The notes under the pieces are model-generated. The model saw only the letters and a program-made list of their open reading frames with translations. It made no database searches and had not been told where the DNA came from. DNA of 6,876 bases from Actinomycetes bacterium (GTDB taxonomy: Bacteria > Actinomycetota > Acidimicrobiia > Acidimicrobiales > Bog-793). The translations under genes were made by a program, and so were the position numbers. The stretch lies in contig JAJYGM010000199.1 of the NCBI GenBank assembly GCA_021785095.1, forward strand, positions 1-6,876, written 5' to 3'. Below, in pieces: positions 5,402 through 6,876 of the stretch (position 1 is the stretch's first letter; each line of letters begins with the position of its first letter).

Positions 5402-6499
5402 ATGAGCAGTGCCCCTGAGCTCGTTGACTGGGTCTTGGCCGAGCGTGTCGCGAGGCGTGTTGCCGCGAGAGGTGCCCCGCGCATCGACCCTCGCTCGTAC
5501 CAACGCCTGGTTGACGATTTTGCCGAGCTGACGCCTATAGCCGAGGAGCTGGTGGAGGCTTCCACGGGACTTCGCTCGGCCGCGGGTCCGGCGCGCGCCG
5601 AGGTCACGGACCGGGGTGAGTGGTCCCACGCGAACATCGGGTCGTTTCGTCGCCTGCTCCGCCCGATCCTCGATCGGGCCGCTACCAAAGCCGGCGTCAG
5701 CCGGATCCTCCCACCCCCGATGGCTGTTGCGGCTCGCCTGGCGGCCGGCACAGAGCTCGGCGCTGTCCTCGGTTGGATGTCGACAAGAGTCCTCGGCCAG
5801 TACGACCTGTTCCGGGCTGAGGATGGCGAGGCTCCAGGTGACGCCGTCTATTACGTGGGTCCGAACGTCATTGCGCTCGAACGCCGTCACGGCTTTCCCC
5901 CGCGCGAGTTCAGACTCTGGATAGCAGTGCACGAGCTCACCCACCGGGCGCAGTTCACCGGAGTTGCCTGGATGCGTGGTTACTTCCTCGATCTCGTTGA
6001 CCAGGGGCTCAGCCTCGCCGCACCCGATGCCAAGCAGCTTATGGCCGCGATCGCACGGATGGCCGGGGACGTCCGAGCGCGCCGCAATCCGTTTGCTGAT
6101 GCTGGGATCCTCGGGGCAATCGCGCCTCCCGAGCAGCTCGCCACGATGCGTCAGATACAAGCTCTCATGAGCCTGCTCGAGGGACATGGGGACGTCACGA
6201 TGAACCGCGCCGCTACAGAGCGGATCCCTGAGGCCGCGCGGTTCGCACGCACGCTGCAGGAACGACGAGATTCTGCCGGCGGGCTCACCAAGGTGATCCA
6301 ACAGATGCTCGGAATCGACGCGAAGATGAAGCAGTACAAAGAGGGCGAGGAGTTCGTCGAGGCAGTCGAGCGCGCGGGGGGGCCGGAGTTGTTCGCCCGC
6401 GTCTGGGAGGAGCCAGGGCACCTGCCGAGCCTCGACGAGGTGCGTGATCCTGCGCTGTGGCTGAGCCGGCTTGGAGGCCGCCGTCTCGAGATTGCCTGA
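5402..6499 (+). CDS. Zinc-dependent metalloprotease, DUF2342/zincin_2 family
   Basis: The 365-residue protein belongs to the actinobacterial family annotated as zinc-dependent metalloprotease or F420 biosynthesis-associated protein (DUF2342). The substrate is unknown. The active-site HEXXH is H177-E178-L179-T180-H181, in the conserved context RLWIAVHELTHRAQFTGVAW (171-190). A second conserved segment, LMSLLEGHGDVTMN (255-268), supplies E260 or H262 as a possible third zinc ligand (inference). Other family hallmarks are NIGSFRRLLRPIL (78-90), the VLGQYDLF segment (130-137), YYVGPNVIALER (150-161) and the C-terminal LPSLDEVRDPALWLSRLG (341-358). There is no signal peptide, so it acts in the cytoplasm. 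Its position directly before tilS is the conserved arrangement in Actinobacteria and supports the call. The gene starts 106 nt after the anti-sigma gene. It may read from its own promoter: a GGGGAAC at 5345-5351 recalls a SigR -35 element, but no proper -10 follows. Confidence 0.93.
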   Translation: MSSAPELVDWVLAERVARRVAARGAPRIDPRSYQRLVDDFAELTPIAEELVEASTGLRSAAGPARAEVTDRGEWSHANIGSFRRLLRPILDRAATKAGVSRILPPPMAVAARLAAGTELGAVLGWMSTRVLGQYDLFRAEDGEAPGDAVYYVGPNVIALERRHGFPPREFRLWIAVHELTHRAQFTGVAWMRGYFLDLVDQGLSLAAPDAKQLMAAIARMAGDVRARRNPFADAGILGAIAPPEQLATMRQIQALMSLLEGHGDVTMNRAATERIPEAARFARTLQERRDSAGGLTKVIQQMLGIDAKMKQYKEGEEFVEAVERAGGPELFARVWEEPGHLPSLDEVRDPALWLSRLGGRRLEIA

Positions 6500-6542
6500 C
6501 GGTCATGGCGCACCGCCGCCCGCAGCCGCCTCGGCCGCCCGA

Positions 6543-6876
6543 GTGGCGACCGGCGAGATCGCCCGCGGAGGGATCGCCGGCGAGATCGCCCGACTTGTTG
6601 CGCTTTGCGCTTTTCCTCCTGCGGGCTCCGAGGTCTTCCTCGCGGTGTCAGGAGGTGCCGACTCGCTCGCTCTGCTGGTGCTGGCGGTCGCGAGCGGCTG
6701 TCGCGCAGTCGCGTGCCACGTCGATCATGGCCTGCGGCCCGGATCTGCCGCGGAGGCCGAGGTGGTCAAGGCTGCCGCAGATCGCTTTGGTGCCGGGTAC
6801 ACGGCCCTCCGGGTCACTTTGGAGCCCGGTCCCAACCTGGAGGCGCGTGCTCGCTCGGCGCGCTACGCAGTCCTCC
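6543..6876 (+). CDS. tilS: tRNA(Ile)-lysidine synthetase, 5' part (cut by window end)
   Basis: The first 111 codons of TilS are present. The enzyme uses ATP to attach lysine to C34 of the CAU-anticodon tRNA-Ile, changing its decoding from AUG to AUA, and is normally essential. The N-type PP-loop is VSGGADSLALL at residues 35-45 (counted from GTG 6543). It is followed by the conserved CHVDHGLRPGSAAEAEVV (58-75) and NLEARARSARYAVL (98-111). The start is uncertain: no ribosome binding site is clear, and the obvious ATG at 6505 is in another frame. TTG 6471 or 6492 would overlap the metalloprotease gene; GTG 6543, 43 nt after its stop, is chosen as the least unusual. The N-terminus contains a 27-nt in-frame tandem duplication (see the repeat at 6550-6592). 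hpt and ftsH would be expected beyond the window. Confidence 0.9.
   Translation, partial: MATGEIARGGIAGEIARLVALCAFPPAGSEVFLAVSGGADSLALLVLAVASGCRAVACHVDHGLRPGSAAEAEVVKAAADRFGAGYTALRVTLEPGPNLEARARSARYAVL
6550..6592 (+). repeat. 16-nt direct repeat, 27-nt period, in the tilS N-terminus
   Basis: The 16-nt sequence CCGGCGAGATCGCCCG occurs at 6550-6565 and exactly again at 6577-6592. The 27-nt offset is nine codons, so both copies encode the same peptide, GEIAR, giving TGEIARGGI followed by AGEIARLV. It lies before the PP-loop, in a part of TilS that varies between species. Confidence 0.85.

Noticed and set aside
5354..6421. Long minus-strand open frame of 355 codons opposite the metalloprotease
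   Set aside because: Antisense shadow; the plus strand encodes the conserved HEXXH family protein across the same span.
6505..6876. ATG at 6505 opening a long frame to the window end
   Set aside because: It is not the frame of the TilS PP-loop. Its translation is Arg/Pro/Ser-rich without motifs, while the other frame gives VSGGADS and CHVDHGLRPGS.
1..6876. CRISPR arrays, insertion sequences, prophage or integration sites
   Set aside because: No regularly spaced repeats, transposase or integrase motifs, or long terminal inverted repeats were seen on either strand.

Overview
The window is GC-rich with strong GC3 bias. It carries a SigR/RsrA-type redox sigma/anti-sigma pair, a DUF2342 zinc metalloprotease beside tilS, and a short-LID adenylate kinase. 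Together these point to an actinobacterium (Actinomycetota), possibly an acidimicrobial lineage; that finer placement is a guess from gene flavour only.

Layout: bases 1-192 hold no gene I can support. An adenylate kinase gene (193-762) lies on the minus strand. A 226-bp divergent intergenic region follows, and everything after it is on the plus strand. First comes a two-gene unit: a small beta-rich protein (989-1444) and, 21 nt later, a 917-residue TPR-CHAT putative caspase-like protease (1466-4219). After a 119-nt gap with an inverted repeat comes an ECF sigma factor of the SigR/SigH type (4339-4908) and its zinc-binding anti-sigma factor (4969-5295). A 106-nt gap then leads to a zinc-dependent metalloprotease of the DUF2342/zincin_2 family (5402-6499) and the 5' part of tilS, the tRNA-Ile lysidine synthetase gene, which runs off the window end.

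How the genes may work together: the sigma/anti-sigma pair should form a thiol-disulfide stress switch, because all four RsrA zinc ligands sit at the same residue numbers as in the Streptomyces coelicolor protein as I remember it. The metalloprotease-tilS order is the conserved actinobacterial arrangement, often followed by hpt and ftsH. The least understood part is the small protein plus TPR-CHAT protease. From memory, similar small-protein/CHAT pairs in Actinobacteria lie next to an ECF sigma gene. Here the nearest ECF gene is the SigR-like one downstream, so a functional link between the protease and the redox regulon is possible but unproven. This is the best candidate in the window for an undescribed system.
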